Origin: Acetatifactor aquisgranensis
GTDB lineage: Bacteria > Bacillota > Clostridia > Lachnospirales > Lachnospiraceae
Assembly (NCBI RefSeq): GCF_943193215.1
Contig: NZ_CALPDH010000002.1
Location: forward strand, 233,403 to 297,402
Reading direction: 5' to 3'
DNA: 64,000 nt
Shown piece after piece: positions 17,281 to 26,353 of the stretch (its first letter is position 1; each line of letters begins with the position of its first letter). The notes under the pieces were generated by a model. It was not told where the DNA came from. It did not search any database and worked only from the letters and a program-made list of their open reading frames with translations. A program made the position numbers and the translations under genes.

Positions 17281-18465
17281 ATGACGAAAGGACGATACGG
17301 AATACACGGCGGACAGTATGTCCCCGAGACTCTGATGAACGAACTGATTTATCTGGAGGAATGCTATGAGCGGTACAAAAACGATGCGGATTTTCAGGCG
17401 GAACTGGATGACCTGAACCGGGAATATTCGGGCAGACCCTCTCTGCTGTACTACGCGGAGAAAATGACAAAAGACCTGGGCGGCGCGAAAATCTATCTGA
17501 AAAGGGAGGACTTGAACCACACCGGCTCCCATAAAATCAACAACGTGCTTGGCCAGGCCCTGCTTGCCAAAAAGATGGGCAAGACCCGCATCATCGCGGA
17601 GACCGGCGCGGGACAGCACGGCGTGGCTGCTGCCACCGCGGCGGCGCTCTTAGGGATGGAATGCGAGATCTACATGGGAAAAGAGGACACGGACAGACAG
17701 GCCCTGAACGTATACCGGATGGAACTTCTGGGGGCAAAGGTGCACCCGGTCACCTCAGGTACTCAGACCCTGAAAGACGCGGTCAACGAATGCATGAGAG
17801 AGTGGACCAGCCGGGTGGACGACACCCTGTATGTGCTGGGCTCCGTCATGGGTCCCCATCCATTCCCCATGATTGTCCGTGATTTCCAGAGCGTCATCAG
17901 CCGGGAGGCAAAGGCGCAGATTCTGGAAAAGGAGGGAAAGCTTCCCGCGGCGGTGGTGGCCTGCGTAGGCGGCGGGAGCAATTCCATGGGCGCGTTCTAC
18001 CATTTTATTGAAGACAAAGAAGTGGAACTGATTGGCTGCGAAGCCGCGGGCAAGGGCGTGGAGACAGCCCGGACGGCGGCGACCATCGCCACGGGAAGCC
18101 TCGGCATATTCCACGGCATGAAGTCCTATTTCTGCCAGGATGAGTATGGACAGATTGCCCCGGTGTATTCCATCTCCGCGGGGCTGGACTACCCCGGCAT
18201 CGGGCCGGAACACGCCCATCTCCACGACACGGGCCGGGCAAAGTATGTTCCGGTCACTGACGACGAGGCCGTGGAGGCCTTTGAGTACATCGCCCGGACG
18301 GAGGGAATCATCTGTGCCATCGAGAGCGCCCACGCAGTGGCACATGTGATGAAGACAGCGAGGAATTACAGGACGGATCAGAGCGTCATCATCTGCCTTT
18401 CCGGGCGGGGAGACAAGGATGTGGCGGCGATAGCAAGATACAGAGGGAGGGACATCCATGAGTGA
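17281..18465 (+). CDS. trpB: Tryptophan synthase beta chain
   Basis: A PLP enzyme of 394 residues from ATG 17281; an in-frame ATG at 17257 has no ribosome binding site. The PLP lysine is in HTGSHKINN, the ammonia-tunnel region in ETGAGQHG, and the phosphate loop in GGGSNSMG. It condenses indole with serine in the alpha2-beta2 complex with TrpA. The stop overlaps the trpA start by 8 bases, which supports translational coupling and equal subunit production. Confidence 0.98.
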   Translation: MTKGRYGIHGGQYVPETLMNELIYLEECYERYKNDADFQAELDDLNREYSGRPSLLYYAEKMTKDLGGAKIYLKREDLNHTGSHKINNVLGQALLAKKMGKTRIIAETGAGQHGVAAATAAALLGMECEIYMGKEDTDRQALNVYRMELLGAKVHPVTSGTQTLKDAVNECMREWTSRVDDTLYVLGSVMGPHPFPMIVRDFQSVISREAKAQILEKEGKLPAAVVACVGGGSNSMGAFYHFIEDKEVELIGCEAAGKGVETARTAATIATGSLGIFHGMKSYFCQDEYGQIAPVYSISAGLDYPGIGPEHAHLHDTGRAKYVPVTDDEAVEAFEYIARTEGIICAIESAHAVAHVMKTARNYRTDQSVIICLSGRGDKDVAAIARYRGRDIHE

Positions 18466-19261
18466 CAACGGAAAGATGGAAAATAAACTGGGAAAAGCAT
18501 TCGATACCCCTAACGGAAAGGCATTTATCGCATTCCTGACGGCGGGAGACCCCACTGCGGACGCTACGGTGGAATATATCCTGGAAATGGAAAAAGCCGG
18601 AGCCGACCTGATAGAAATCGGTATTCCTTTCTCCAATCCCACTGCGGAAGGGCCTGTCATCCAGTCTGCCAATATCCGCGCCCTGAATGGCGGCATGACC
18701 ACGGATGGGGCCTTTGACATCGTGCGGCGGGTGCGGGAGCGGTCCCGGATTCCCCTTGCTTTCATGACATATGCCAATCCGGTGTTCCATTACGGATATG
18801 ATAAGTTTTTCACAAAGTGCGGGGAACTGGGTGTGGATGCCATCATCATCCCCGATTTGCCATTCGAGGAGAAGCGCGAGATGGAGGAGCCTGCCAACGC
18901 CCACAATGTGGCGCTGGTGTCTATGATCGCGCCCACCTCCGAGAGCAGGATACAGGAGATTGCCTCCCGGGCAAAGGGATTCCTCTACGTGGTATCCTCC
19001 ATGGGCGTGACCGGAGTGCGCAGTGAGATAAGGACGGATGTCGGAGCCATGGTGGAGAGTATCCGCAAGGTCACGGAAGTGCCCTGCGTCATTGGCTTCG
19101 GCATCAGCGTTCCGGAGCAGGCGAAAGCCATGGCCGCGGTGTCCGACGGTGCCATCGTGGGCAGCGCCATCGTGGATATCATCGCCCGGCATGGCGAGGG
19201 TGCCGCCCCGGAACTGTACCGGTATGTGAAAGCGATGAAGCAGGCTGTGGCGGAGGCCTGA
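18458..19261 (+). CDS. trpA: Tryptophan synthase alpha chain
   Basis: A 267-residue TIM-barrel enzyme that splits indole-3-glycerol phosphate. The catalytic Glu is in LIEIGIPFSNP. In the loop PFSNPTAEGPVIQ the position of the classical catalytic Asp is occupied by Glu, and the preceding Asp of PFSDP is Asn. The Glu form is, to my knowledge, common in clostridial TrpA, so the enzyme is probably active. The C-terminal phosphate-binding motif is FGISVPEQ. It is the last trp gene and overlaps trpB by 8 bases. No strong terminator is visible in the 134 bases before the next promoter. Confidence 0.97.
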   Translation: MSDNGKMENKLGKAFDTPNGKAFIAFLTAGDPTADATVEYILEMEKAGADLIEIGIPFSNPTAEGPVIQSANIRALNGGMTTDGAFDIVRRVRERSRIPLAFMTYANPVFHYGYDKFFTKCGELGVDAIIIPDLPFEEKREMEEPANAHNVALVSMIAPTSESRIQEIASRAKGFLYVVSSMGVTGVRSEIRTDVGAMVESIRKVTEVPCVIGFGISVPEQAKAMAAVSDGAIVGSAIVDIIARHGEGAAPELYRYVKAMKQAVAEA

Positions 19262-19395
19262 GCCCGTATTGGAAAAAGGAAATCGGAACCCGAAAAAGGA
19301 TTCTTTTACCGTGGAGGGGCGCATGACCGGACGGATTGCCGGTTAATACGGCGCTCTTTCGGAGATTGCGGGATGGCGAAGAAAAGTGAAAATAG

Positions 19396-19424
19396 TTGAC
19401 ACGGTGTGGAAAGTACCTTAAAAT
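19396..19424 (+). promoter_or_regulatory. Promoter of the iorAB unit
   Basis: TTGACA (19396-19401), a 17-base spacer and TAAAAT (19419-19424), followed 49 bases later by the iorA GTG start. This suggests iorAB is transcribed separately from the trp operon. Confidence 0.75.
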
Positions 19425-19473
19425 ATTAGGAAATAATCAAAAGAACTACGAAATTGAAAGCAGGAGGAAAAAC

Positions 19474-21285
19474 GTGTCAGAGAAGAAGATACTGCTTGGC
19501 AATGAGGCCATAGCGAGAGGAGCCTACGAGGCGGGCGTAAAGGTATCGGCGGCTTATCCCGGTACGCCCAGCACGGAAATCAGTGAGGCGATTGTAAAGT
19601 ACGAAGAAGTCTATGCGGAATGGTCGCCCAACGAGAAGGTGGCCGCGGAAGTGGCTATCGGCGCGTCCATGGCCGGAGTGCGCTCCATGTGCTCCATGAA
19701 GCATGTGGGAGTGAACGTGGCCTCGGATCCGCTGTTCACCGCTGCCTACGCAGGCGTTGGAGGCGGCATGGTGGTGGTGGCTGCGGACGATCCGGGCATG
19801 TACAGCTCCCAGAATGAGCAGGACAGCCGGATGGTGGCAAGGGCGGCGATGATACCCGTGCTGGAGCCTTCCGACAGCTCCGAGGCCAAGGAATTCACGA
19901 AATTCGCCTTTGATTTGAGCGAAGACTATGATACGCCGGTGATGGTGCGTTCCACTACCAGGCTTTCCCACTCACAGGGCATTGTGGAACTGGCGGAACG
20001 GACAGAAAAGGAGCCGTTTCCTTATGAACGGAATACCGCCAAATATGTGATGATGCCCGGCAATGCCATCAAGCGCCATATCATAGTGGAGGAGCGCATG
20101 AAGAAGCTGGCGGAGTACGCCTGCACCTTGCCTGTGAACCGGGCGGAGTACCGGGATCTGTCGGTAGGCTTCATCACCAGCGGCATACCATATCAATATG
20201 TACGGGAGGCCATGCCGGAAGCCAGCGTGCTGAAGCTGGGCCTGGTGCATCCCCTGCCCAGGAAGCTGATTGAGGAATTTGCCTCTAAAGTAGATAAATT
20301 GTACATATTTGAAGAACTGGAGCCTGTGATCGAGGAGCAGGTGAGATCCTGGGGCATTTTAAAGGCCGTGGGCAAGGAGATTTTTACCGTCCAGGGCGAA
20401 TACAGCGCGAATATGATCAGGCAGCGGGTGCCGGAATGCAATAGCCAGGGACAGCCGGACGCACCGGAAAAGGCGGCATCGGGTCAGGAAAAGGCATCCG
20501 CAGGACCTGCCGTGGAGCCGGCAGCCGTTCCGGCCAGACCGCCGATTCTGTGCCCCGGATGTCCCCACCGCAGCGTATACTCCGTCCTGAACCGCCTGAA
20601 AATCCACGCGGCGGGAGACATCGGCTGTTATACCCTGGGGGCTGTGGCGCCTTTGAGCGTGGTGGACACCACCATCTGCATGGGTTCCAGCATCAGCACC
20701 CTCCACGGCATGGAAAAAGCCAGAGGAAAAGAATATATCCAGGACTGGGTGGCCGTCATCGGCGACTCTACGTTCATGCATACGGGAATCAACTCTTTAA
20801 TGAATATGGTCTACAACCAGTCCAGCGGCACGGTGGTGATTCTGGACAATTCCACCACGGGCATGACCGGCCATCAGGACCACGCAGCCACGGGCATGAC
20901 CCTGAAAGGGGAAGTAGTTCCGGCAATCAACATCATGAACCTGTGCCGTTCCCTGGGCATTGAGCATGTGTATGAGATCAGTGCATTTGACCTGGAGGGG
21001 CTGGAGGAGGCTTTCAGGCGGGAGACGAAGCGGGACGCGGTGTCCGTCATCATCACCAAGGCGCCCTGCGTACTGCTGAAAGGTGTCGCATTCCCGAATA
21101 AATGCGTGCCGATTCCAGAGAAATGCAAGAAATGCGGAGCCTGTCTGAGACCTGGCTGTCCTGCGCTGACAAAGAATGAGGACGGAACGGTGTCCATCGA
21201 CGAGACCATGTGCAACGGCTGCGGATTGTGCGCAAAGCTGTGCAGATTCGATGCCATAGAGACAAGAAAGGCGGACAAGGCATGA
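19474..21285 (+). CDS. iorA: Indolepyruvate ferredoxin oxidoreductase, alpha subunit
   Basis: The start is GTG at 19474 behind AGGAGG; earlier in-frame codons fall within the promoter. The product is 603 residues. It oxidatively decarboxylates arylpyruvates (indolepyruvate, phenylpyruvate, hydroxyphenylpyruvate) to acyl-CoA and reduces ferredoxin. The N-terminal pyrimidine-binding domain begins LLGNEAIARGAYEAG. The central TPP-binding region contains CPGCPHR and GDSTFMHTG. The C-terminal ferredoxin domain has two Cys clusters, CKKCGACLRPGCP and CNGCGLCAKLC, for 4Fe-4S centres. It overlaps iorB by the ATGA start/stop. Confidence 0.95.
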   Translation: MSEKKILLGNEAIARGAYEAGVKVSAAYPGTPSTEISEAIVKYEEVYAEWSPNEKVAAEVAIGASMAGVRSMCSMKHVGVNVASDPLFTAAYAGVGGGMVVVAADDPGMYSSQNEQDSRMVARAAMIPVLEPSDSSEAKEFTKFAFDLSEDYDTPVMVRSTTRLSHSQGIVELAERTEKEPFPYERNTAKYVMMPGNAIKRHIIVEERMKKLAEYACTLPVNRAEYRDLSVGFITSGIPYQYVREAMPEASVLKLGLVHPLPRKLIEEFASKVDKLYIFEELEPVIEEQVRSWGILKAVGKEIFTVQGEYSANMIRQRVPECNSQGQPDAPEKAASGQEKASAGPAVEPAAVPARPPILCPGCPHRSVYSVLNRLKIHAAGDIGCYTLGAVAPLSVVDTTICMGSSISTLHGMEKARGKEYIQDWVAVIGDSTFMHTGINSLMNMVYNQSSGTVVILDNSTTGMTGHQDHAATGMTLKGEVVPAINIMNLCRSLGIEHVYEISAFDLEGLEEAFRRETKRDAVSVIITKAPCVLLKGVAFPNKCVPIPEKCKKCGACLRPGCPALTKNEDGTVSIDETMCNGCGLCAKLCRFDAIETRKADKA

Positions 21286-21857
21286 GCGTAAAAAATATCA
21301 TGATTGTAGGCGTGGGGGGACAGGGTACTTTGCTCACCAGCAGGATTCTGGGGAATCTGGCTATCCGCGCGGGATTCGATGTAAAACTTTCAGAGGTACA
21401 CGGCATGGCTCAGCGGGGCGGCAGCGTGGTGACTTTTGTGAGGTATGGAGAGGAAGTGGCGGAGCCTATCGTGGAGGAGGGCTGCGCGGACGTGCTGATT
21501 GCTTTCGAGAAGCTGGAAGCGCTGCGCTATCTCCATTTCCTGAAAAGTGACGGCGTAGTCATCGTAAACGATTGGCGCATTGACCCTATCACGGTGGTGA
21601 CGGGAGCGGCCCGGTACCCGGAGGGCATTCTGGACACCCTGCGGGCCGCCAGAAAGACAGTCATCGTGGATGCTACCAGAAAAGCGGTGGAAATGGGCGC
21701 TCCCAAAGCGTTCAACGTGGTAGTCTTAGGCGCCGCCGCCAGATATATGGGCTTTGAAAAAGAGGATTGGCTCAAGGTGATTGAAGCCACCGTCCCGCCC
21801 AGGACTGTGGAAGTAAATCGGAAAGCCTTTGAGTCGGGATATCTGATGGGAGCATGA
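21282..21857 (+). CDS. iorB: Indolepyruvate ferredoxin oxidoreductase, beta subunit
   Basis: A 191-residue gamma-type domain of the 2-oxoacid oxidoreductase family, starting with ATG overlapping the iorA stop. The N-terminal glycine-rich motif GVGGQGTLLTSRIL is the CoA/nucleotide-type loop, and EVHGMAQRGGSV is the family signature. It forms the cytoplasmic complex with IorA. Translational coupling is indicated by the ATGA overlap. Confidence 0.95.
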   Translation: MSVKNIMIVGVGGQGTLLTSRILGNLAIRAGFDVKLSEVHGMAQRGGSVVTFVRYGEEVAEPIVEEGCADVLIAFEKLEALRYLHFLKSDGVVIVNDWRIDPITVVTGAARYPEGILDTLRAARKTVIVDATRKAVEMGAPKAFNVVVLGAAARYMGFEKEDWLKVIEATVPPRTVEVNRKAFESGYLMGA

Positions 21858-21881
21858 GAAAGGCAAAAGGAGGTATTTGCT

Positions 21882-22793
21882 ATGAAATTTGGTATGAGCT
21901 GCTATTGTCTGGATCCCGCTATGAAAGACGGGACGATGTCGGTGGACGATGTGGTGGATTATGCGGTGGCGCATGGGTGCGAGCACATCGAATTCGTTCC
22001 TTTCAGACTGCCCTTTGTGACGCCGGAGAGGACGCTGGACTGGGAGCTGATTGATCATGTGCGGGAGAAATGTAAATCTGCCGGAATCGAAATCTCGACT
22101 TATTCGGTGAACGCCAATCTTCTGAAGACCGATTCAGAGGAAGAGGCGATGGAGATTGAGCGGGTGAAGCGCCATATTGATGTCGCCGAGGGCCTGGGCC
22201 TTTCCAGGATGCGCTTCGACGTGGCTTCTTTCGTGCGTCCTTTCTCCACCAACACCATCTATAATTTCAACCGGGAATTTCCCCAGATGGTCAAAAACGG
22301 CACGATTCTCTGCGACTATGCCGCCGAGAAAGGAATCAACATCGTGATGGAGAACCATGGCTTCTTTATCAATGGCTCTGAAAGGGTGCTGCGCCTGATT
22401 GAGGCCATCGACCGGCCGAACCTGAAGATGACGGTGGACGTGGGCAACTTCCTCTGCGTGGACGAGGATCCGGTGGCGGCTGTGAAGCGCTGTCTGCACC
22501 TGGCTGAGATGATACACCTGAAAGACTTTTATATCCGCAAGAAAGAACTGCTCCCTGACCAGACGGAGATGTTCAACTGCAACAACGGCAGCTGGTTCGA
22601 GACCATGGGCGGCAGGATGATCCGCGGCTCCATTTTGGGCCAGGGGGATATGGATATCTGGGAAATCTTGAGGACCATCAAACACTCGGACTTCGACGGC
22701 TACATATCGCTGGAATTCGAGGGCATGGAGCCCTGTGAGAAAGGCACGGAAATCGGACTGGCCATGGCGAGGGCAATCTGGGACAAGGTGTGA
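21882..22793 (+). CDS. TIM-barrel sugar phosphate isomerase/epimerase-like protein
   Basis: A 303-residue xylose-isomerase-like (AP endonuclease 2 fold) protein behind AAAAGGAGG. Metal-site motifs of the family are present in order: MENHG (Glu), DVGNF (Asp), HLKDF (His, Asp) and LEFEG (Glu) near the C-terminus. Length is normal for the family. It follows iorB by 24 bases and precedes a PLP enzyme, so the four genes from 19474 may be one operon. The substrate cannot be told from the sequence; the family includes sugar and inositol epimerases. Confidence 0.8.
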   Translation: MKFGMSCYCLDPAMKDGTMSVDDVVDYAVAHGCEHIEFVPFRLPFVTPERTLDWELIDHVREKCKSAGIEISTYSVNANLLKTDSEEEAMEIERVKRHIDVAEGLGLSRMRFDVASFVRPFSTNTIYNFNREFPQMVKNGTILCDYAAEKGINIVMENHGFFINGSERVLRLIEAIDRPNLKMTVDVGNFLCVDEDPVAAVKRCLHLAEMIHLKDFYIRKKELLPDQTEMFNCNNGSWFETMGGRMIRGSILGQGDMDIWEILRTIKHSDFDGYISLEFEGMEPCEKGTEIGLAMARAIWDKV

Positions 22794-22833
22794 AACGCCG
22801 GAGCTTAACGGCGCAATGCAGAAGGAGAAAGAG

Positions 22834-24003
22834 ATGAGAGAGGATAGATTGGCACTGACACATGTGGGAGAGCGACAGAGTGATTATCTGAACGCGGTGA
22901 CTCCTCCGGTATTCATGAATTCGCTCCATATATTCGAGGATATGGACGGCTATCTGAATAACGGCAAGACCGGCGCTTATGTATATGGAAGGGTAGCGAA
23001 CCCCACGGTACATATCCTGGAGGAAAAGGTGGCGGCTCTGGAGCAGGGCTGTACGGCGGTGGCTTTCGCCAGCGGCATGGCGGCTGCTTCATCGGCGATT
23101 CTGGCAGTGTGCAGGGCCGGAAGCCACATTATCTGTATGAGAGATGTATACGGTCCGGTAAAGGGAATCCTGAACGGGTACTTTATCCCCAAAATGAATA
23201 TGACAGTCTCTTACTGGGACGGACGTGACCTGGACGAGCTGGAGAGCCTGATTTGTGACAGGACGGACATGATTCTTCTGGAGAGCCCCGCGACCTTTGT
23301 CTTCTGCGCGGTGGACATCCGGGGTGTTGCGAAGATCGCGAAGGAGCACGGAATCAGGACATATATAGACAATACCTATTGTACGCCGGTCTATCAGAAG
23401 CCCCTGACAATGGGAATAGATATCGTAATGCACACCATGTCGAAATACATCGGCGGCCACAGCGACATCATCGGCGGGATTCTGGCTGTAAAGGACGAGG
23501 AGCTGGGGAAAGAGCTTCTGAACAATATAAGGCCCTGGTTCGGCGGAATCATCGGCCCTATGGAGGCGTGGCTGGCGATTCGCGGCCTGCGCACCCTGAA
23601 TCTGCGGGTGGAGAAACACCAGCAGACGGCCATGACGGTGGCGGAATTTCTGGAGAGCCATCCGAAAGTGGAGAGAGTGTATTATTCCGGCCTGGCGTCT
23701 CATCCTCAGGCAGAGCTGATCAGATCTCAGCAGACCGGCCACACAGGGCTCATGAGCTTCATCGTCAAGGGGACGCCGGATGAGGCCAAGAAACTGGTGG
23801 ATTCCCTGAAAGTCTTTGAAATCGGATGCTCCTGGGGCGGCTTTGAAAGCCTTGCCCTTTGCCCTCTGTATACTGCCTCAAAGGAGGAGCTGGAGTTCCT
23901 GGGACTGGGCCAGGAGGGCAGATCTATGATCCGCATCCACTGCGGCCTGGAGGGAGCCGATGTGCTGATTGAGGACTTAAAGCAGGCATTTGACCGGATA
24001 TAG
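22834..24003 (+). CDS. Cys/Met-metabolism PLP enzyme (cystathionine lyase / methionine gamma-lyase family)
   Basis: The start is ATG 22834 behind GAAGGAG. The product is 389 residues of fold-type I PLP enzyme. It has the YGRVANPT substrate-binding motif, AFASGMAA, the Asp of YIDNTYCTP and the Schiff-base Lys (about residue 204) in HTMSKYIGGHSD. These are hallmarks of the gamma-family trans-sulfuration enzymes. The reaction may be cystathionine beta-lysis, methionine gamma-lysis or a synthase activity; the sequence alone does not decide. It is adjacent to iorAB and the TIM-barrel gene, which hints at amino-acid catabolism. Confidence 0.85.
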   Translation: MREDRLALTHVGERQSDYLNAVTPPVFMNSLHIFEDMDGYLNNGKTGAYVYGRVANPTVHILEEKVAALEQGCTAVAFASGMAAASSAILAVCRAGSHIICMRDVYGPVKGILNGYFIPKMNMTVSYWDGRDLDELESLICDRTDMILLESPATFVFCAVDIRGVAKIAKEHGIRTYIDNTYCTPVYQKPLTMGIDIVMHTMSKYIGGHSDIIGGILAVKDEELGKELLNNIRPWFGGIIGPMEAWLAIRGLRTLNLRVEKHQQTAMTVAEFLESHPKVERVYYSGLASHPQAELIRSQQTGHTGLMSFIVKGTPDEAKKLVDSLKVFEIGCSWGGFESLALCPLYTASKEELEFLGLGQEGRSMIRIHCGLEGADVLIEDLKQAFDRI

Positions 24004-24031
24004 AAATATGAAGCTTTTCTTCATTTTTATA

Positions 24032-24060
24032 TTGACAAAAATAGTGTTTCTATGTATAAT
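24032..24060 (+). promoter_or_regulatory. Promoter of the DUF177-rpmF unit
   Basis: A consensus promoter: TTGACA (24032-24037), a 17-base spacer and TATAAT (24055-24060). Confidence 0.88.
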
Positions 24061-24099
24061 GAACCAGTATGTGGAAAGAAAATCTGCATGGGAGTCGCT

Positions 24100-24618
24100 A
24101 TGTTAGTGAATTTATCTGATGTGTTGACATCTGAGGGCATGGAGATGGCAAGGGAGATTTCCCTTGAGATGACATGCTACGACAATGGGACAGAGAGCTT
24201 TGAAATCGCCTCCAAATCGCCCATATCCCTTACCGTTACAAACGCGGGGGAGGATAAAGCGGTGCTGAGAGGATGTGCGGATATCAGCTTTCGCGGAGCC
24301 TGTGACAGATGCCTGACAGAGGTGCCGGTGGCTTTGAAGCTGGACTTTGAGCGGACAATCCTTTCTCCCGAAGCATGGGGAGAGGAGGCGGACGACTTCG
24401 GCTTTATGGACGGTTTCTCATTGGATGTGGAGACGCTTGTGCACGATGAGATTTTGCTTAACTGGCCTGCGAAGATTCTCTGCAAGGATGACTGTAAGGG
24501 CATATGCCCTGTATGCGGACAGAATCTCAATGAGAGGGAATGCGGATGCGACACGTTCGTCCCGGACCCGCGCATGGCAGTGATACAAGATATCTTCAAG
24601 AAGAATAAGGAGGTGTAA
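24100..24618 (+). CDS. YceD-like DUF177 protein
   Basis: The start is taken at 24100 behind GGGAG; earlier in-frame codons overlap the promoter, and ATG 24088 is an alternative. About 172 residues. The C-terminal half carries CKDDCKGICPVCGQN and further Cys, a typical DUF177 metal-binding end, after the conserved FRGACDRCL segment. From family knowledge it is linked to rpmF throughout bacteria and to ribosomal RNA maturation. The rpmF gene follows 2 bases after its stop. Confidence 0.9.
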   Translation: MLVNLSDVLTSEGMEMAREISLEMTCYDNGTESFEIASKSPISLTVTNAGEDKAVLRGCADISFRGACDRCLTEVPVALKLDFERTILSPEAWGEEADDFGFMDGFSLDVETLVHDEILLNWPAKILCKDDCKGICPVCGQNLNERECGCDTFVPDPRMAVIQDIFKKNKEV

Positions 24619-24620
24619 CG

Positions 24621-24800
24621 ATGTCGATTTGTCCTAAGAATAAATCTTCCAAGAGCAGAAGGGATAAGAGAAGAGCAAACTGGAAAATGAAAGCTGCGAC
24701 TTTAGTAAAGTGCAGCAGATGCGGCGCTCTTATGGTGCCTCACAGGGTTTGCAAGGCTTGCGGTTCTTACAACAAGAAGCAGGTCGTCAATGTTGATTGA
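24621..24800 (+). CDS. rpmF: Ribosomal protein bL32
   Basis: A 59-residue basic protein with an AGGAGG site. It begins MSICPKNKSSKSRRDKRRAN and has a zinc ribbon made of CSRC (31-34) and CKAC (44-47), as in the four-Cys form of bL32. It is placed between DUF177 and plsX as in many Firmicutes. A terminator follows 26 bases after the stop. Confidence 0.98.
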   Translation: MSICPKNKSSKSRRDKRRANWKMKAATLVKCSRCGALMVPHRVCKACGSYNKKQVVNVD

Positions 24801-24826
24801 TTTTCCGGTAATTATACGGCATGCAG

Positions 24827-24851
24827 GGGTATTCTACGGAATACCCTTTTT
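24827..24851 (+). terminator. Rho-independent terminator after rpmF
   Basis: GGGTATTC, a 4-base loop TACG, GAATACCC (24839-24846), then TTTTT. Confidence 0.9.
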
Positions 24852-24927
24852 ATGTGTATATAAATATGTGCCAAAAAGTATGTGCAATATGCTTGTAAAA
24901 CACCGGGAAAATTCTGTGGAAAAGACC

Positions 24928-24956
24928 TTGATTTTTAAGTAAGTTTACATTATCAT
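24928..24956 (+). promoter_or_regulatory. Promoter of the plsX operon
   Basis: TTGATT (24928-24933), a 17-base spacer and TATCAT (24951-24956), 37 bases ahead of the plsX start. It separates plsX-acpP-rnc-smc from the rpmF unit. Confidence 0.65.
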
Positions 24957-24993
24957 AAGAGAAGTATAACGCAGAAGATGGAAGGGCAATCCA

Positions 24994-26004
24994 ATGGCAG
25001 AGATGGTAAATGTAGCGGTAGACGCAATGGGCGGCGACAACGCGCCGGTTGAGACTGTAAAGGGCGCTGTGGAGGCCATAAATGCTGACAAGCGCGTGAA
25101 AGTGTTCCTTGCAGGGCGGGAGCCTCTGCTGAAAGAGGAACTGAAGAAGTATACCTACAATGCGGAGCAGCTGGAAATCGTCCACACGGAGGAAATCATC
25201 GAGACAGGCGAGCCCCCCGTGATGGCTATCCGCAAGAAAAAGGATTCGTCCATCGTAAAATGCATGTATCTGGTGAAGAATGGGGAATGCGATGCCCTGG
25301 TGTCGGCAGGGAGCACGGGAGCCGTCCTTGTGGGCGGTCAGGTCATCGTGGGCCGCATCAAGGGCGTGGAGCGCCCGCCCCTTGCGCCTGTCATTCCCAA
25401 TATCAATGGCGTGAGCCTCCTCCTTGACTGCGGGGCCAATGTGGACGCCAGGCCGTCCCAGCTGCTGCAGTTTGCCAAGATGGGCAGCATCTACATGGAG
25501 AGCGTCATCGGTGTCAGGAATCCGAGAGTAGGGCTTGTGAATATCGGCACAGAGGAGGAGAAAGGCAATGCCCTGACAAAGGAAACCTATCCTCTGTTAA
25601 AAAGCTGCCCGGACATCAATTTCGCAGGCAATGTGGAGGCCAGGGACATTCCTTTAGGCGTGGCGGATGTGCTGGTGTGCGAGGCTTTTGTGGGCAATGT
25701 GGTCCTGAAGATGCTAGAGGGCGTCAGCGGCGCCCTGATTACGAAGATCAAGGCCGGCATGATGACGAACCTGCAAAGCAAGATAGGGGCCCTGTTGGTG
25801 AAGCCTGCCCTGAAGCAGACTTTGAAAGACTTTAATACCGAAGCCTATGGCGGAGCGCCGCTGCTGGGACTGAACGGACTTGTGGTGAAGACCCATGGGA
25901 GCAGCAAGGCGAACGAAATCAAGAATTCTATTCTGCAATGCATTGCATTCAAGGAACAGAAAATAAATCAAAAAATCAAGGAACAGATGATTCTTGAGGA
26001 TTAG
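24994..26004 (+). CDS. plsX: Phosphate acyltransferase PlsX
   Basis: A 336-residue cytosolic, membrane-associated enzyme that makes acyl-phosphate from acyl-ACP for phospholipid synthesis. It starts MAEMVNVAVDAMGGDNAP, where DAMGGD is the family hallmark, and contains SAGSTGA, LLDCGAN and NIGTEEEKG. Length is typical. ATG 25003 is a possible alternative start. It is followed 17 bases later by acpP. Confidence 0.97.
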   Translation: MAEMVNVAVDAMGGDNAPVETVKGAVEAINADKRVKVFLAGREPLLKEELKKYTYNAEQLEIVHTEEIIETGEPPVMAIRKKKDSSIVKCMYLVKNGECDALVSAGSTGAVLVGGQVIVGRIKGVERPPLAPVIPNINGVSLLLDCGANVDARPSQLLQFAKMGSIYMESVIGVRNPRVGLVNIGTEEEKGNALTKETYPLLKSCPDINFAGNVEARDIPLGVADVLVCEAFVGNVVLKMLEGVSGALITKIKAGMMTNLQSKIGALLVKPALKQTLKDFNTEAYGGAPLLGLNGLVVKTHGSSKANEIKNSILQCIAFKEQKINQKIKEQMILED

Positions 26005-26021
26005 GGAAAGGAGGAAACCGT

Positions 26022-26252
26022 ATGGAATTTGAAAAGCTGAAAAAGGTAATCGCGGATGTACTGAACGTGGATCCCGACGAGGTTTCTATGGACTCAACCT
26101 TTGTGGATGATTTGGGAGCGGATTCTCTCGATGTATTCCAGATTGTCATGGGCATCGAAGAGGAATTTGACATCGAGATTCCCGCAGAGGAGGCTGAGAA
26201 GATTCATACCGTAAGGGAAGCAGTGGATATGATCAAAGGCATGCTGGGCTGA
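26022..26252 (+). CDS. acpP: Acyl carrier protein
   Basis: A 76-residue acidic protein with AAAGGAGG. The phosphopantetheine attachment site is Ser35 in GADSLD. Four-helix ACP length and composition are normal. It is the acyl donor for PlsX and for fatty-acid synthesis, and sits between plsX and rnc as in many Firmicutes. Confidence 0.98.
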   Translation: MEFEKLKKVIADVLNVDPDEVSMDSTFVDDLGADSLDVFQIVMGIEEEFDIEIPAEEAEKIHTVREAVDMIKGMLG

Positions 26253-26353
26253 TACAGGTCTGGCTATATGGACTTTACAAGAGCAGTCCGTTATGTGGCT
26301 GCTCATTTGCGTCCATCTGCAGGTCATTTTCCTTTCGGAAAAGAGGATAAAAT

